A stretch of DNA of 64,000 nucleotides from an uncultured Marivita sp. GTDB lineage: Bacteria > Pseudomonadota > Alphaproteobacteria > Rhodobacterales > Rhodobacteraceae. The notes beneath the pieces were generated by a model. That model did no database searches. It had not been told where the DNA came from and worked only from the letters and a program-made list of their open reading frames with translations. Location of the stretch: contig NZ_CANKYW010000001.1 of NCBI RefSeq assembly GCF_947488135.1, forward strand, positions 558,001-622,000, written 5' to 3'. Of this stretch, positions 42,833-52,716 are shown piece after piece. Position 1 is the stretch's first letter; each line of letters opens with the position of its first letter. The translations under genes and the position numbers were made by a program.

Positions 42833-42860
42833 GTTATAAGGATTGCCAAATCGCAGTCAA
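42833..42860 (-). promoter_or_regulatory. Promoter of rplM-rpsI
   Basis: On the minus strand TTGACT (42855-42860) and TATAAC (42833-42838) are 16 bases apart and the downstream distance to the ATG at 42765 is about 68 bases, enough for a leader. Near-consensus sigma-70. Confidence 0.75.
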
Positions 42861-42940
42861 GCCACGCTTATCGTAATAAATTGCCTAAAAACAAAAGCTT
42901 AAAAATAAGGTATTATTATACCCCATAAAATTCAGGCGAT

Positions 42941-43465
42941 TTACGCGCCCTTGAGCTCCAGCTTTCGGTAGACGAGGTATTTATCCAATTCCGCCGGGTT
43001 GGCATTGCCGTCATAGCGGGAGGTTTCTTTGAACCCCAACCGGTCGTACAGCGCAAGCATGGAGCTGTTTCCGCGTACGGTATCTGCGAGGATCGTGGTT
43101 GCGCCAAGTTCCTTGGCCTTTTCGATCCGCATTTCGATCATGCGACGGCCAAGCCCGTAGCCGCGTGCCAGATCCCGCACGAACAGGCGTTTCAACTCGG
43201 CACGGTGATCGTCGAGCATGCGCACGAAGGCGCATCCAAGCAGATAACCGGAACTGTCCCGCGCCAAAAGGATCCCGCCATTCGGCGGCATGAACTGGTC
43301 GATCACATCAAGACTCGATTGGACTTCGTCTTCGACGGAAAGACCCGGACCGCCGACCGCCATCAACCGCTCGAGAATCTGGGCGTAATACTCGGTCAGA
43401 ATGTCGGACAATTCGTCCAGATCAGGCCGCGTTTCGACGAAGGCCAAGCTGATGTCTAAACCCAT
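42941..43465 (-). CDS. GNAT-family N-acetyltransferase
   Basis: A 174-residue acetyl-CoA-dependent acetyltransferase. The acetyl-CoA loop is RDLARGYGLGRRMIEMRI (R/Q-x-x-G-x-G/A), followed by the ALYDRLGFKETSRY end typical of the family. Substrate is unknown. It reads toward the rplM promoter; the AT-rich 75 bases downstream of it hold that promoter. Confidence 0.87.
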   Translation of the reverse strand: MGLDISLAFVETRPDLDELSDILTEYYAQILERLMAVGGPGLSVEDEVQSSLDVIDQFMPPNGGILLARDSSGYLLGCAFVRMLDDHRAELKRLFVRDLARGYGLGRRMIEMRIEKAKELGATTILADTVRGNSSMLALYDRLGFKETSRYDGNANPAELDKYLVYRKLELKGA

Positions 43466-43553
43466 GAAAGTCTCGTGGTAGGTGAGTCGCGCAGTGCAGC
43501 CTACCGCCCGATTTCAGGGCAAGCGACATTTTTTTGATCATTCCAGCGGAAAA

Positions 43554-44963
43554 TCAGACACTTATCTGCTCTGGCGGGTGCATGAGGAGATCGCGCAACT
43601 GGTGCATGGCATTCTCGAAGCGATGTAACGGGATCTGGGCGTTGACCGCGATCCGCACCGCGTGGGGTGCGCGCCCGTCGCGCAAGGCGAACTCGTCGGC
43701 CGATCTGATCTGGATATCGCGCGCCTCTGCTGCCCGGCAGAACAGCGCGGCGCGCCAGCCTTGCGGCAGGTGCAACCAAAGGAACGGCACGTCTTCCTGC
43801 CAGGTCAGGTCGTAACTGCCGAGCGCATTCACCGCCACGCGCACATAGGCTGCCATCCGGTCGCGGATCGCGGCGACGATGGTTTCGGTTTCCGGGCTGG
43901 TGAGGACGTGTTCCGCGACTTCCGCGAGCGGCTGGGCGAGACCGAAAAAACCGTGCTCCGCCGTTTGACGAAGCTCCGCCCCGCGTCCGCGCGGCGCAAT
44001 GGCAAAGCCGAGCCGCAGGGCAGGGGTCAGGACTTTAGAAATCGACGCCACGTGCCAGGTCCGTTCGGGCGCGAGGATCCGGTAGCTTGGCGCCGCGTTC
44101 TCGATACGCCGGTAGCAATCGTCTTCGATGATCTGAACGTCGAGCGCCCGGCAGATGTCGGCGATCTCCTGGCGCCGGTCAGCAGGTGTGCACAGCAAGG
44201 TGGGATTGTGCACATCCGGCGACGTGCAGAGCACTTGCGCCCCGGTTTCGCGGATCGCGGCCTCGAGCGCATCGGGGATTAGGCCGTTTTCGTCGCTTGG
44301 AAGTCCCACGACATCGGCCCGCAAGAGATCGGCAGCCCGTCTAAAGCCCGGATAGGCCAATTCCTCGACAAGGATCGTCGGAGAAGGGCCGCGCAGGATG
44401 GTCTGAAGGATCACCCCCAGCCCGTTCTGTGCACCGTGCACCAGCACGATGTCACTCTGGTCGATGCGACCCAATGGAATGTGACGCAGCCAATGCGCTG
44501 CGGCTTCGCGAAGCGGGCGGTAGGCCTCGCGTGTCGGGTATTGCAGCAACCGTTCCGGCGCGACCTGCCCGACTCGCGCGAACGCTTCTTGCAGAAGGGC
44601 CACCTGTCCGAGATCGGGCAATTGCGGGCTTGCCAAAGACAGCTTGCCGTCCTGAAACGGAATCGACACGTATTCGCGTGCGGTTGCTTTGGCGCGCGGC
44701 TGTCTGCCGGCCACAAACGTTCCACGACCCACTTCGGCCACGGCGTGGCCCGCGTCGGTGAGCAGGGTGTAGGCCCGCGCCACGGTGCCCGGGGTGATGC
44801 CGAGCGACCAGGCAAGTTCGCGTACGGGTGGCAGCCTGTCACCGACGCTTAGATCGCCTGCGCGGATCGCGGATTGGATCGCGTCGGCTACGCGGCGGTA
44901 TTTCGGGCCCCGATGGTTTTGCGGCAGCGAGGCGATTTGATCTGGGGAAATTGTATCCGACAC
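43554..44963 (-). CDS. MocR-type regulator (GntR HTH + aminotransferase-like domain)
   Basis: A 469-residue protein. Residues about 18-88 are a GntR winged helix (YRRVADAIQSAIRAGDLSVGDRLPPVRELAWSLGITPGTVARAY), joined to a fold-type I aminotransferase domain with the PLP lysine in SISKVLTPALRLGF. MocR proteins sense PLP or amines and usually regulate genes next to them. The start is GTG (44961-44963) and overlaps a TGTATCC/GACACA palindrome, so it may repress itself. The DUF1127 gene diverges from it. Confidence 0.92.
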   Translation of the reverse strand: MSDTISPDQIASLPQNHRGPKYRRVADAIQSAIRAGDLSVGDRLPPVRELAWSLGITPGTVARAYTLLTDAGHAVAEVGRGTFVAGRQPRAKATAREYVSIPFQDGKLSLASPQLPDLGQVALLQEAFARVGQVAPERLLQYPTREAYRPLREAAAHWLRHIPLGRIDQSDIVLVHGAQNGLGVILQTILRGPSPTILVEELAYPGFRRAADLLRADVVGLPSDENGLIPDALEAAIRETGAQVLCTSPDVHNPTLLCTPADRRQEIADICRALDVQIIEDDCYRRIENAAPSYRILAPERTWHVASISKVLTPALRLGFAIAPRGRGAELRQTAEHGFFGLAQPLAEVAEHVLTSPETETIVAAIRDRMAAYVRVAVNALGSYDLTWQEDVPFLWLHLPQGWRAALFCRAAEARDIQIRSADEFALRDGRAPHAVRIAVNAQIPLHRFENAMHQLRDLLMHPPEQISV

Positions 44964-45059
44964 AATCTTTCTCTGGATCGTTCAATGAGTCGAATGTATC
45001 GCTTTTTGTGTCGCTATGGCAATACATTTGCTGCGATACGGTAATATTGTGTCGATACA
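44952..45059. promoter_or_regulatory. TGTRTCG repeat array between MocR and DUF1127 genes
   Basis: Five copies of a TGT(A/G)TCG-like unit in about 110 bases: TGTATCCGACACA (44952-44964), TGTATCGC (44995-45002), TGTGTCGC (45007-45014), the inverse GCGATAC (45033-45039) and TGTGTCGATACA (45048-45059). Copies 2 and 3 are 12 bases apart. MocR regulators bind direct repeats of this kind. Binding is inferred. Confidence 0.65.
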
Positions 45060-45075
45060 TTTGAGGAGTACACCC

Positions 45076-45303
45076 ATGACACACGCAATTCATGCCCAGC
45101 AGGTCGCCTATCTTGGCGCGCAGTCCACGCTGTCGCCGCTGGCTGTCGTGGCGTTGCGCGTCGCGGTGACCCTCACGAAATGGTCGGAACGCCGCCGCAC
45201 GAGGCTGCATCTCAAATCGCTCGACGATCACCTGTTGCGTGACGTCGGTCTGGATCGGTTGACCGCCCAACGGGAGGCCAACCGTTTGTTCTGGCTGATG
45301 TAA
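45076..45303 (+). CDS. Small DUF1127 protein
   Basis: A 75-residue basic protein with the DUF1127 (YjiS-like) end KSLDDHLLRDVGLDRLTAQREANRLFW. AGGAGT precedes the ATG at 45076. DUF1127 proteins of this size are stress-induced in Rhizobium and Rhodobacter relatives and bind RNA or control phosphate and C1 metabolism; the role here is not known. It is divergent from a MocR regulator with a repeat array between, so that regulator is likely to control it. A terminator follows. Confidence 0.87.
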   Translation: MTHAIHAQQVAYLGAQSTLSPLAVVALRVAVTLTKWSERRRTRLHLKSLDDHLLRDVGLDRLTAQREANRLFWLM

Positions 45304-45326
45304 ATCCCTGCGTCAGACAGACTTCT

Positions 45327-45360
45327 GGGGGCGCGAAGACCGGCTTTGCGCCCCTTTTTT
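45327..45360 (+). terminator. Rho-independent terminator of the DUF1127 gene
   Basis: GGGGGCGC and GCGCCCC arms with a 12-base loop and six T residues, 24 bases after the stop codon. Confidence 0.85.
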
Positions 45361-45374
45361 GACCGTCTCGCGGT

Positions 45375-46883
45375 TCACCCGTTGTAAAGAATGCCCCACC
45401 GCGCCAGCAGTCTTTGTTGCAACCTGCGCGCATTCGCGGCGTAGGATTTTCCGCCGGGCGGGTTTTCCCGCTCTTCCCGGCTCAGCGCGTCGCGTCGCGG
45501 CAGATCGGCCGAAAAACAGGCGAAGGCCAGTTCGGTTCCATCCGGAAGGTCAATATATCCGCCAAGACCGCTGACGAAGTTCAGTGTCCCTGTCTTGGCA
45601 TGGACGGTGACAGGATGGTTTTCGATGATCGTGCGATCCTCGGTCCGCAATGGATGCTGTTTCAGGATCGGTTTGATCCCCATGCTCGATCGTGCGGCAA
45701 TCAGGGCTTTGACCATATCGCGCGCCGAAACACGGCTGTCATCGCCAAGCCCCGAATGATCTTCGAGTGCAACCGACGACATGCCCAAGGTGTCCTTGGC
45801 CCATTGATTCATGGCATCGGCAGATGCCTTGAGCGAGCCGATCTGCCCGACATGCGCCGTCGAGGCCGTCAGGCCCACGCATTCCGCCGTGATGTTGGTC
45901 GAATAGCTCAGCATGTCGCGCAGGATCACGCGCAGTGGGGCGCTTTGATGTGACAGGAGCTCTGTCGTTCCGTCGGGGAGCGTCTCTATCAGTTCGGGCG
46001 ATTTCAGCACGATCCCGTTGGACCGGGCGAGCACCTGGAAGACCTCGGCGGCATAGCGCGCCGGTTTGCGCACCGGCAACCACCGCGCGCCTTGTGCCCC
46101 AAGCGCGCCACGCGCGACGGTCCAATCGTCATAGCTTCCGCCATCGGCATAGGTATAGATCGGCGACCTGCGTGGTTCGATCCGCATTCGAGCGGCCTGC
46201 ACATCGGGGCGCAGCGTGCCGGACCGTGCATCCATCGTGACATTGTACCCGTCGCCATTGCGCCGCCATTCGAAATGGACCCGGTTGAAGTTCAGGTTCA
46301 GCCCCGAAATGCCCGGATTGTACCCCACTTGATAAGGCTGTTCGCTGTCGATCCCATTGAGTGCGGGCAACGCGCCGCCCCAGACAAGGAACCGACCGGT
46401 GACTTCCGTCACGCCGGCTTCTTCGCGCAGACGTTTGGTGATCTCCCCGATGGCATCGGTGTCGAGCGTCGGATCGCCACCACCGGCCAGAATCAGGTCC
46501 CCGTCGATCCGGCCATTGACCACAGGTGCCGTCGCCAGAACGCGAGTTGCGAAATGATAGCCCGGGCCCAGGACATCCAGCGCGTAGCACGCAGTCAGCG
46601 CCTTGGCGACGCTCGCGGGCGGGAGCGCGCGCAGCGGGTTGTGCGACTCCAGCACCAGCCCGGTTTTGACATCCGCCACCTGCACGCTGATCTGGCCCGG
46701 AAGCCCGGCCCGAGCGATCAGTTCGCTCAGCGGTGGCTGGTAGGTCTTGAGCAGGTCGCCGGCCCGCGACGCAGGGCGCAAAGAAGCGAGCGGAGCCAAC
46801 GAGGATTGAGCGAATGCTGCCTGACCCAGTCCGACCGCAGCCAGACCGCCCAAGAGCGCGCGACGAGAAATCTTCGATGTCAT
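45375..46883 (-). CDS. dacB: D-alanyl-D-alanine carboxypeptidase/endopeptidase (PBP4, class C)
   Basis: A 502-residue periplasmic serine enzyme that trims peptidoglycan peptides. A twin-arginine-like signal (SRRALLGGLAAVGLG, cleavage after AFA) starts it. The penicillin-binding motifs are SVAK (about residue 91, in PPASVAKAL), STN in SYSTNITAE and KTG in HAKTGTLNF. The ATG at 46883 is chosen because the frame extends 107 residues further upstream through nadD and shows no family sequence there. It lies 86 bases after nadD. Confidence 0.92.
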   Translation of the reverse strand: MTSKISRRALLGGLAAVGLGQAAFAQSSLAPLASLRPASRAGDLLKTYQPPLSELIARAGLPGQISVQVADVKTGLVLESHNPLRALPPASVAKALTACYALDVLGPGYHFATRVLATAPVVNGRIDGDLILAGGGDPTLDTDAIGEITKRLREEAGVTEVTGRFLVWGGALPALNGIDSEQPYQVGYNPGISGLNLNFNRVHFEWRRNGDGYNVTMDARSGTLRPDVQAARMRIEPRRSPIYTYADGGSYDDWTVARGALGAQGARWLPVRKPARYAAEVFQVLARSNGIVLKSPELIETLPDGTTELLSHQSAPLRVILRDMLSYSTNITAECVGLTASTAHVGQIGSLKASADAMNQWAKDTLGMSSVALEDHSGLGDDSRVSARDMVKALIAARSSMGIKPILKQHPLRTEDRTIIENHPVTVHAKTGTLNFVSGLGGYIDLPDGTELAFACFSADLPRRDALSREERENPPGGKSYAANARRLQQRLLARWGILYNG

Positions 46884-46969
46884 GCAGAGGATGTAACCTG
46901 ACCCTTCGGCGTGTGACAAGGACACGCTTTGGTGATCGGCTGACCTTTTTGCAAGGGCCGGGAGCCGCT

Positions 46970-47578
46970 TCAGGACGAGGTCCGCCATTCTCCTTTCGCG
47001 CGCAACTCGGTTGAGCTGACCGGCAACATCGGCATGTTCACGAAACACCAGGCTGGGGTGTCCTGATCGGCCAGAAGTCGTGACGCGCGACCGGGCAGGT
47101 GGGCGTGCCTGTACTGTCGCGCGGTCCGCGAATGCAGGCCGGATTGCCGCCAGCCCGGTCGTGCCAGTATCCCCAGCGGGACCGCGTGCAGGATATCCTG
47201 CCAACGCTGCCAGCGGTGGAACTGTTGCAGGTTGTCGGCCCCCATGAGCCAGACAAACCGAACGCCGGGATAGGTGGCCTTCAGAGCGTCGATGGTTTCT
47301 GCCGTATAGGCCGTACCAAGCCGCGCCTCGAAATCGCTCACTACAACGCGGGGGTCCTGCATCACGGCCCTGGCCCGCGCGACTCGGGCCTCGAGCGGTG
47401 CCGGACCGCGCGATTTAAGCGGATTGCCCGGCGACACCAGCCAGATGACCTTGTCCAACCCGAACCGTTGCAGGGCAACGCGTGTCAGATGGGCGTGCCC
47501 GGCATGCGCCGGATCGAAAGACCCGCCAAGCAAGCCCACACGCATCCCTCGCCGCAGGTGAAGTTTGTCACTTTGCAA
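46970..47578 (-). CDS. nadD: Nicotinate-mononucleotide adenylyltransferase
   Basis: A 202-residue nucleotidyltransferase that makes deamido-NAD from nicotinate mononucleotide and [16 protein letters not shown] (T/HIGH-type motif) and SSTELR near the end are visible. The call uses a TTG at 47576-47578 because sequence before the GLLGGSFDP start resembles the family N-terminus; an ATG 33 bases inside (47545) is an alternative with a ribosome site placed too close. Usually in this lineage it is near rsfS and dacB; dacB is indeed next. Confidence 0.9.
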   Translation of the reverse strand: MQSDKLHLRRGMRVGLLGGSFDPAHAGHAHLTRVALQRFGLDKVIWLVSPGNPLKSRGPAPLEARVARARAVMQDPRVVVSDFEARLGTAYTAETIDALKATYPGVRFVWLMGADNLQQFHRWQRWQDILHAVPLGILARPGWRQSGLHSRTARQYRHAHLPGRASRLLADQDTPAWCFVNMPMLPVSSTELRAKGEWRTSS

Positions 47579-47580
47579 GA

Positions 47581-48366
47581 TTATTGCGACCAGTCTGGAG
47601 GGCGTTTTTCGAGAAAGGCCGCGATGCCCTCTTCGGTGTCGCGGTAAAGCATGTTCTCGACCATGACCTGACCGGTATAGGCATAGGCGTCGTCCAGCCC
47701 CATCTGGGCCTGTTCGTAGAACGCCTGCTTGCCGACCTTGACCGCCGCACCCAGCTTGCCCGCCACGAGTTGCGCCATTTCGGTCGTGGCCTCCGCCAAT
47801 TGATCGGCAGGAACAACCTTGTTCACCAGTCCCAGCGCCTCGGCGCGATGCGCGTCGATGAACTGTCCCGTGACCAGCATCTCGAATGCCTGTTTGCGTG
47901 GGATGTTACGGGACAGGGCCACCATCGGGGTCGAACAGAAGAGCCCGATATTCACCCCGTTCACCCCGAAGCGCGTGCCTTCTGCGGCAACGGCCATATC
48001 GCAGGACGCGACAAGTTGGCACCCGGCGGCGGTGGCGATGCCATGCACCTGCGCGATCACCGGCTGGGGCAGGCGCTGCACGCCGGTCATCACGCGGGCG
48101 CAACGGTCGAAGAGGTCCTTGAAATACGCCTTGCCGCCATCTTCGGCCTGCCGCCCCGCCGTCATCTGCTTGAGGTCATGGCCCGCGCAGAACGCCTTGC
48201 CCGCGCCCGAGATCACGACCACCCGCACCGAGGTGTCGATTTGCAAAGCGTCGATCTGGGTTTGCAAAGCCGCCAGCATTTCATCCGACAGCGCGTTCAA
48301 CCGCTCTGGCGCGTTCAGGTGCAAATGACACACCGCTTCGGTGTCGTGACGTTCCAGGATTTTCAT
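47581..48366 (-). CDS. Enoyl-CoA hydratase/isomerase family protein
   Basis: A 261-residue crotonase. The oxyanion segments are [10 protein letters not shown] and [23 protein letters not shown], with the glutamate-bearing [15 protein letters not shown] loop differing from the usual catalytic pair, so the exact reaction (hydratase, isomerase or other) is uncertain. It starts next to a divergent thioesterase gene, 56 bases apart. Confidence 0.87.
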   Translation of the reverse strand: MKILERHDTEAVCHLHLNAPERLNALSDEMLAALQTQIDALQIDTSVRVVVISGAGKAFCAGHDLKQMTAGRQAEDGGKAYFKDLFDRCARVMTGVQRLPQPVIAQVHGIATAAGCQLVASCDMAVAAEGTRFGVNGVNIGLFCSTPMVALSRNIPRKQAFEMLVTGQFIDAHRAEALGLVNKVVPADQLAEATTEMAQLVAGKLGAAVKVGKQAFYEQAQMGLDDAYAYTGQVMVENMLYRDTEEGIAAFLEKRPPDWSQ

Positions 48367-48422
48367 CTTGTCCTCCCAGTGACTTGGCGCAACTCTATCG
48401 GTTCAGTGCAGCGGAGGAAAGC

Positions 48423-48851
48423 ATGGCGATTGTCGTTCCGGCAGATGAAATGGAAGCCTTTTTGGATGAGGTCTTTCCACAGGTCAAAGGCATGTTCGGG
48501 ATCGACCATCTGGACGACGACCGCCTTATAATGCGGCTTCATGCAGGGGAACAGCACCTGCGCCCCGGTGGCACGGTGTCCGGCCCGGCGATGTTCGGAC
48601 TTGCCGATGTGGCGGCCTACGTGGCTACCATGGCGCGCATCGGGAAAGAGGCGCTGGCGGTGACGACCAACTGTTCGATTGATTTCATGCGCAAACCGGT
48701 GGCCGGGGCTGATGTGATCGCCGAGGCCCGTGTGCTCAAGCTGGGCCGCGCGCTGAGCGTGACGGATGTTCTGCTGTTCTCCGAGGGCCAGCCCGAGCCG
48801 GTCGCCCGCGCAACGCTGACCTATTCAATCCCGCCGAAGCGAAGCGCCTGA
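48423..48851 (+). CDS. PaaI-type hotdog thioesterase
   Basis: A 142-residue single hotdog domain. The catalytic segment is GTVSGPAMFGLADVAAY, with the long central helix, followed by the TNCSIDFMRKPVAGADVIAEARVLKLGR strand. It should hydrolyse an acyl-CoA. AGGAAAG precedes the ATG at 48423. It diverges from the enoyl-CoA hydratase, consistent with a shared acyl-CoA role, and meets a TerB-like gene head-on. Confidence 0.87.
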   Translation: MAIVVPADEMEAFLDEVFPQVKGMFGIDHLDDDRLIMRLHAGEQHLRPGGTVSGPAMFGLADVAAYVATMARIGKEALAVTTNCSIDFMRKPVAGADVIAEARVLKLGRALSVTDVLLFSEGQPEPVARATLTYSIPPKRSA

Positions 48852-49253
48852 TCACAGCTTCATGTGGCGCGCCCGCGATCCGCGTTCGATTGCGGCGGCG
48901 TGCAGGCGGTCGAGCGCCAACTCGTACCGGATTTCCTCGAGCAGGCGAAGTTCCGCCTCGCGCAGCGTGCCATCGGCTGCCGCAACATCGCAGGCCAGCG
49001 CATAGGCGGTTTCAAACAGACGCTCGGGCAGGTTGTCCCGGATCAGACCGAACAGCGCATCCAGACCGTCTTCCTGTTCGAACAGGTCGAAGACGAGGCC
49101 GGACATCTCGGGAATGCGGGCTTCGTCGTATTCGGCAAAGATCGGCAGGTTGTTCACCGCCGACTGGATTTTGACCAGTTCCGCCGTGCGAATGCTCTCG
49201 TCCGACGCGGAAACGGCGATCATCAGCGCGACCAGACAGTCTTGCGGGCTCAT
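48852..49253 (-). CDS. TerB-like helical protein
   Basis: A 133-residue all-helical protein. DCLVALMIAVSASDESIRTAELVKIQ and AYALACDVAAADGTLREAELRLLEEI are the two acidic, metal-like repeats of the TerB fold. Tellurite-resistance proteins have this fold, but so do many proteins with no such role and no other ter genes are here. The ATG at 49253 is a best guess; the frame continues 90 bases upstream. Confidence 0.75.
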   Translation of the reverse strand: MSPQDCLVALMIAVSASDESIRTAELVKIQSAVNNLPIFAEYDEARIPEMSGLVFDLFEQEDGLDALFGLIRDNLPERLFETAYALACDVAAADGTLREAELRLLEEIRYELALDRLHAAAIERGSRARHMKL

Positions 49254-49405
49254 CGGGTGGGGATCGGTCTCGGACACGGCGGTCGCTTTCTGGATTGGGG
49301 TATGAACAGGCTGCAACTTATTGACCCGCCCGCGCCCCCGCAATAGGGAGTGCCTCTTGAATGCCAGCGCAGCCGCGTCTGGCGCCCATCAGGAGACGAA
49401 GAGCA

Positions 49406-50983
49406 ATGTCCGATCTGCGCGAAGCTGCAATGACCTCAAAGGCCTGGCCCTTTGAAGAGGCGCGCCGGCTGCTCAAACGCTACGAAAAGAAACCGCCCGA
49501 GAAGGGCTATGTCCTTTTCGAAACAGGGTACGGTCCCTCGGGTCTGCCGCATATCGGCACCTTTGGCGAGGTGCTTCGCACGACGATGGTGCGCCGTGCC
49601 TTCGAGGCGATCTCGGACATTCCGACCAAGCTCATCAGCTTTTCCGACGACATGGACGGGCTGCGCAAGGTGCCCGATAACGTTCCCAACCGCGAGATGC
49701 TGGCCGAACACCTGCAAAAGCCGCTGACCAGCGTACCGGACCCGTTTGGCGAATACGACAGCTTCGGCGATCACAACAACGCCATGCTGCGGCGGTTCCT
49801 CGACACCTTCGGCTTCGATTACGAGTTCTACTCGGCGCGGGATTTCTACCGCTCCGGGCAGTTCGACGAGACGCTCCTGCGCGCTGCCGAACGCTATGAC
49901 GATCTGATGGCGGTGATGCTTAACAGCCTGCGCGAGGAGCGTCAGCAGACCTATTCGATCTTCCTGCCGATCCATCCCGAAACCGGCCGCGTGCTTTATG
50001 TGCCTATCCGCCATGTCGATGCGAAGGACGGCACAGTGACCTTCGACGACGAGGACGGGCGCGAATGGACGCTGCCCGTGACCGGCGGCAATGTGAAGCT
50101 GCAATGGAAGCCCGATTTCGGTGCGCGCTGGGCGGCGCTGGGCGTCGATTGGGAACCCTATGGCAAGGAACACGCGCCCAACACGCCGATCTATACCAAA
50201 ATCTGTTCGATCCTAGGCGGTCGCCCGCCCGAGATCTTCACCTATGAGCTCTTCCTCGACGAACAGGGCCAGAAGATTTCCAAGTCAAAGGGCAACGGGC
50301 TGACCATCGACGAATGGCTGACCTATGCCAGCACCGAATCGCTGTCTTATTTCATGTATCTCAAGCCCAAGACGGCCAAGCGGATGCATTTCGACGTGAT
50401 TCCGAAGGCGGTGGACGAATACCACCAACAGCTGCGCGCCTATCCGAACCAGGACGCGACCCAACAGGCGAACAACCCGGTCTGGCACATCCATTCCGGC
50501 AATGTGCCCGAGTCGCACATGGTCGTCCCGTTTTCGATGCTGCTGAACCTCGCTTCGGCGGCCGGGGCGCATGACAAGGATGCGCTGTGGGGCTTTATCA
50601 AACGGTACGCGCCGGATGCGTCGCCCGAAACCCATGCCGATCTCGATCAGGCGGCAGGCTTTGCCGTGCGCTATTACGAGGACTTCGTGAAGCCCACCAA
50701 GACCTACCGCGCGCCGGACGACAAAGAGCGCGCCGCGATGGAGGATCTTGCCACCCGGCTTGAGGCGCATGTTGGTGCGACCGACGACGAGACATTGCAA
50801 ACCATCGTGTTCGCGGTCGGCAAGGACCACGGTTTCGATCCGCTGCGCGACTGGTTCAAGGCGCTCTACGAGGTGCTTCTGGGGCAATCCCAGGGTCCGC
50901 GTTTCGGCGGGTTTATCGCGCTCTATGGCGTGGATGAGACGGTTGCGCTGATCAACAAGGGACTGGCTGGCGAGCTGTCATAG
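49406..50983 (+). CDS. lysS: Lysyl-tRNA synthetase, class I
   Basis: A 525-residue class I enzyme, the archaeal-type LysRS found in alphaproteobacteria instead of the class II LysS. The HIGH-like motif is GPSGLPHIG and the KMSKS-like motif is KISKSKG, both placed normally. It charges tRNA-Lys. The ATG at 49406 follows AGGAGA; 45 upstream bases of open frame are not included. It is the only lysS in the window and the cell probably relies on it. Confidence 0.93.
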   Translation: MSDLREAAMTSKAWPFEEARRLLKRYEKKPPEKGYVLFETGYGPSGLPHIGTFGEVLRTTMVRRAFEAISDIPTKLISFSDDMDGLRKVPDNVPNREMLAEHLQKPLTSVPDPFGEYDSFGDHNNAMLRRFLDTFGFDYEFYSARDFYRSGQFDETLLRAAERYDDLMAVMLNSLREERQQTYSIFLPIHPETGRVLYVPIRHVDAKDGTVTFDDEDGREWTLPVTGGNVKLQWKPDFGARWAALGVDWEPYGKEHAPNTPIYTKICSILGGRPPEIFTYELFLDEQGQKISKSKGNGLTIDEWLTYASTESLSYFMYLKPKTAKRMHFDVIPKAVDEYHQQLRAYPNQDATQQANNPVWHIHSGNVPESHMVVPFSMLLNLASAAGAHDKDALWGFIKRYAPDASPETHADLDQAAGFAVRYYEDFVKPTKTYRAPDDKERAAMEDLATRLEAHVGATDDETLQTIVFAVGKDHGFDPLRDWFKALYEVLLGQSQGPRFGGFIALYGVDETVALINKGLAGELS

Positions 50984-51046
50984 GGCGGGCGTTTTGCCGG
51001 CCACCGCTTTTGCGCTATCTTTCGCCTAGCAACGAAAGGTGGACGC

Positions 51047-51463
51047 ATGCGTAAACTCATCGCCGGATTGGCCCTTGCCGTTTCGATGACAACGACGCTT
51101 TGGGCGCAAGAGGTCCTTGCGCCCGAGCCGGCTATTGAGACCACGATCCAAAGCCAGATCGACGCGTTCTTGCAGGATGATGTCGGCACCGCCTTCACCT
51201 TTGCCGCGCCCAACATCCGCGACATCTTTCGCACACCCGAAAACTTCGGCGCGATGGTCCAGCAAGGCTATCCGATGGTGTGGCGTCCCGAAAGCGTGAC
51301 CTTCGGCGACCTGCGTGTCATCGCGGGCGGGCTTTATCAAATGGTGATCCTCGAAGATGCGGCCGGAAATCTGCACTATCTTGATTACCGGATGGAGCAG
51401 ATCGACGGCGAATGGCGCATCGCAGGGGTGCAGATCCTGCAAGCCCCAGAAGTCAGCGCGTAG
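51047..51463 (+). CDS. Exported DUF4864 protein
   Basis: A 138-residue protein with a signal peptide (residues 1-20, cleavage after LWA) and a small NTF2-like domain (IQSQIDAFLQDDVGTAFTFAAPNIRDIF, and YRMEQIDGEWRIAGVQIL at the end). Function unknown. Its stop overlaps the 3' end of the convergent HugZ-like gene by 11 bases. Confidence 0.82.
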   Translation: MRKLIAGLALAVSMTTTLWAQEVLAPEPAIETTIQSQIDAFLQDDVGTAFTFAAPNIRDIFRTPENFGAMVQQGYPMVWRPESVTFGDLRVIAGGLYQMVILEDAAGNLHYLDYRMEQIDGEWRIAGVQILQAPEVSA

Positions 51464-51947
51464 ACGACGGCGCTAGATCGCTTGCTTCGAGCATGTAGGC
51501 TTTCCCGAACCCGCCGTTCAGAAACGCCCCAAGCGGCTTGAACTGAACCAGCGCGAAATCCGCAAAACCGATATAGAGCTTGGCCTTCGGCTGTTTGGCC
51601 AGAAATGCCTGCGCGAGCTGTGCGTGAGCGGGATCCTGGTGCCGGATGAAGGTTGCCTCGGCCTGAAGGCTCAATCGAGGATGGGTCAGCGGATCGCCTT
51701 TGTCGCCCGGCTCCCCGATCAACAGGGAACACACGGGCAGTTTCTGAAGAGCCGCGCTGTGCTGACTCAGGTCGGAGATCAGGCTGAGTGGCACCTGATC
51801 CGGCCCGTCGACAAGGGCAATCCGGCTCACCATCGGCGCGCCCGTGTCCGGATCGAGATAGGACAGCGCCGCTAATCGCGCGTTCCGCATCAGGTCTCGC
51901 ACCATGCGACGCGCATCATCATCCAACGGACGAACGGTAGAGGTCAT
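51453..51947 (-). CDS. HugZ/pyridoxamine-oxidase-like FMN or haem protein
   Basis: A 164-residue split beta-barrel protein: RNARLAALSYLDPDTGAPMVSRIALVDG is the FMN-type strand pair and LSLQAEATFI the following strand. HugZ-like members degrade haem or bind flavin; which applies is not clear, and the C-terminal haem histidine region of HugZ is not obvious. The ATG at 51947 begins the homologous core. It is divergent from the ParA gene and convergent with the DUF4864 gene. Confidence 0.8.
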   Translation of the reverse strand: MTSTVRPLDDDARRMVRDLMRNARLAALSYLDPDTGAPMVSRIALVDGPDQVPLSLISDLSQHSAALQKLPVCSLLIGEPGDKGDPLTHPRLSLQAEATFIRHQDPAHAQLAQAFLAKQPKAKLYIGFADFALVQFKPLGAFLNGGFGKAYMLEASDLAPSSTR

Positions 51948-52043
51948 GGCGCGTTGTCTCCTGACAGTTTCAGGTGTGGCAATTTTTATGCTGCACTTGC
52001 AGCATAAGCCCCGTACGCTTGCGCCGAATCGGGGGATACGCAC

Positions 52044-52685
52044 ATGAGCGGACTTGTCATCACAATAGCACAGCAAAAGGGCGGTTCCGGCAAGACCACC
52101 GTTTCAGCGAACCTTGCCATCGGTTTTCTTCGCAAGGGCAAGAGCGTGGCGCTTGTCGATATCGACCCGCAGGGCAGTCTTGGCCGGTGGTTCATGACCC
52201 GGATCGAGACTGAGGCTGGTCCGGTAGATCAGCTGGAATTCGCCACGTCTTCGGCATGGGGGATCACCTACGAAGTGCGGAAGCTTTCGGAGAACCACGA
52301 TATCGTCATCATCGACACGCCGCCCAAGGCCGACAGCGACCTGCGCCCGGCGCTGCGGGTGGCCGATCTTGTAATCGTGCCCGTGAGCGTGAGTCACGTT
52401 GACCTGTGGGCTACGGAAGGGGTGCTCGATCTCGCGCGGCGCGAGGACAAAGAGGCGCTGATCGTGCTCAACCGCGCGCGCAAGAACACGCGTCTCGGGG
52501 CCGAGGTTGCACTTGCTGCGGAAAAGCTCAACGCCCGCATCGCCGAGGCCACATTGGCCAACCGCGTGATCTACGCCGAGGCGCTGGGGCAGGGACGTGG
52601 CGCCGCCGAGGGGCGCAAGACACCGGCACAGGCCGAAGTCGACGCGCTGACCTCAGAGGTGGCAGAGGTGCTCGCAAACAGGTAA
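52044..52685 (+). CDS. Orphan ParA-family ATPase
   Basis: A 213-residue deviant Walker ATPase with KGGSGKTT (residues 12-19, signature lysine first), DIDPQGSLGRW as switch I and DTPPKADSDLR as switch II. No ParB gene or parS site is seen. Orphan ParA proteins position cellular cargo such as chemotaxis arrays, carboxysomes or storage granules. The gene immediately downstream (31 bases) is a candidate partner. Confidence 0.9.
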   Translation: MSGLVITIAQQKGGSGKTTVSANLAIGFLRKGKSVALVDIDPQGSLGRWFMTRIETEAGPVDQLEFATSSAWGITYEVRKLSENHDIVIIDTPPKADSDLRPALRVADLVIVPVSVSHVDLWATEGVLDLARREDKEALIVLNRARKNTRLGAEVALAAEKLNARIAEATLANRVIYAEALGQGRGAAEGRKTPAQAEVDALTSEVAEVLANR

Positions 52686-52716
52686 AGGCAGGGCAATCCA
52701 CGAAGGAGCCCGCCTT

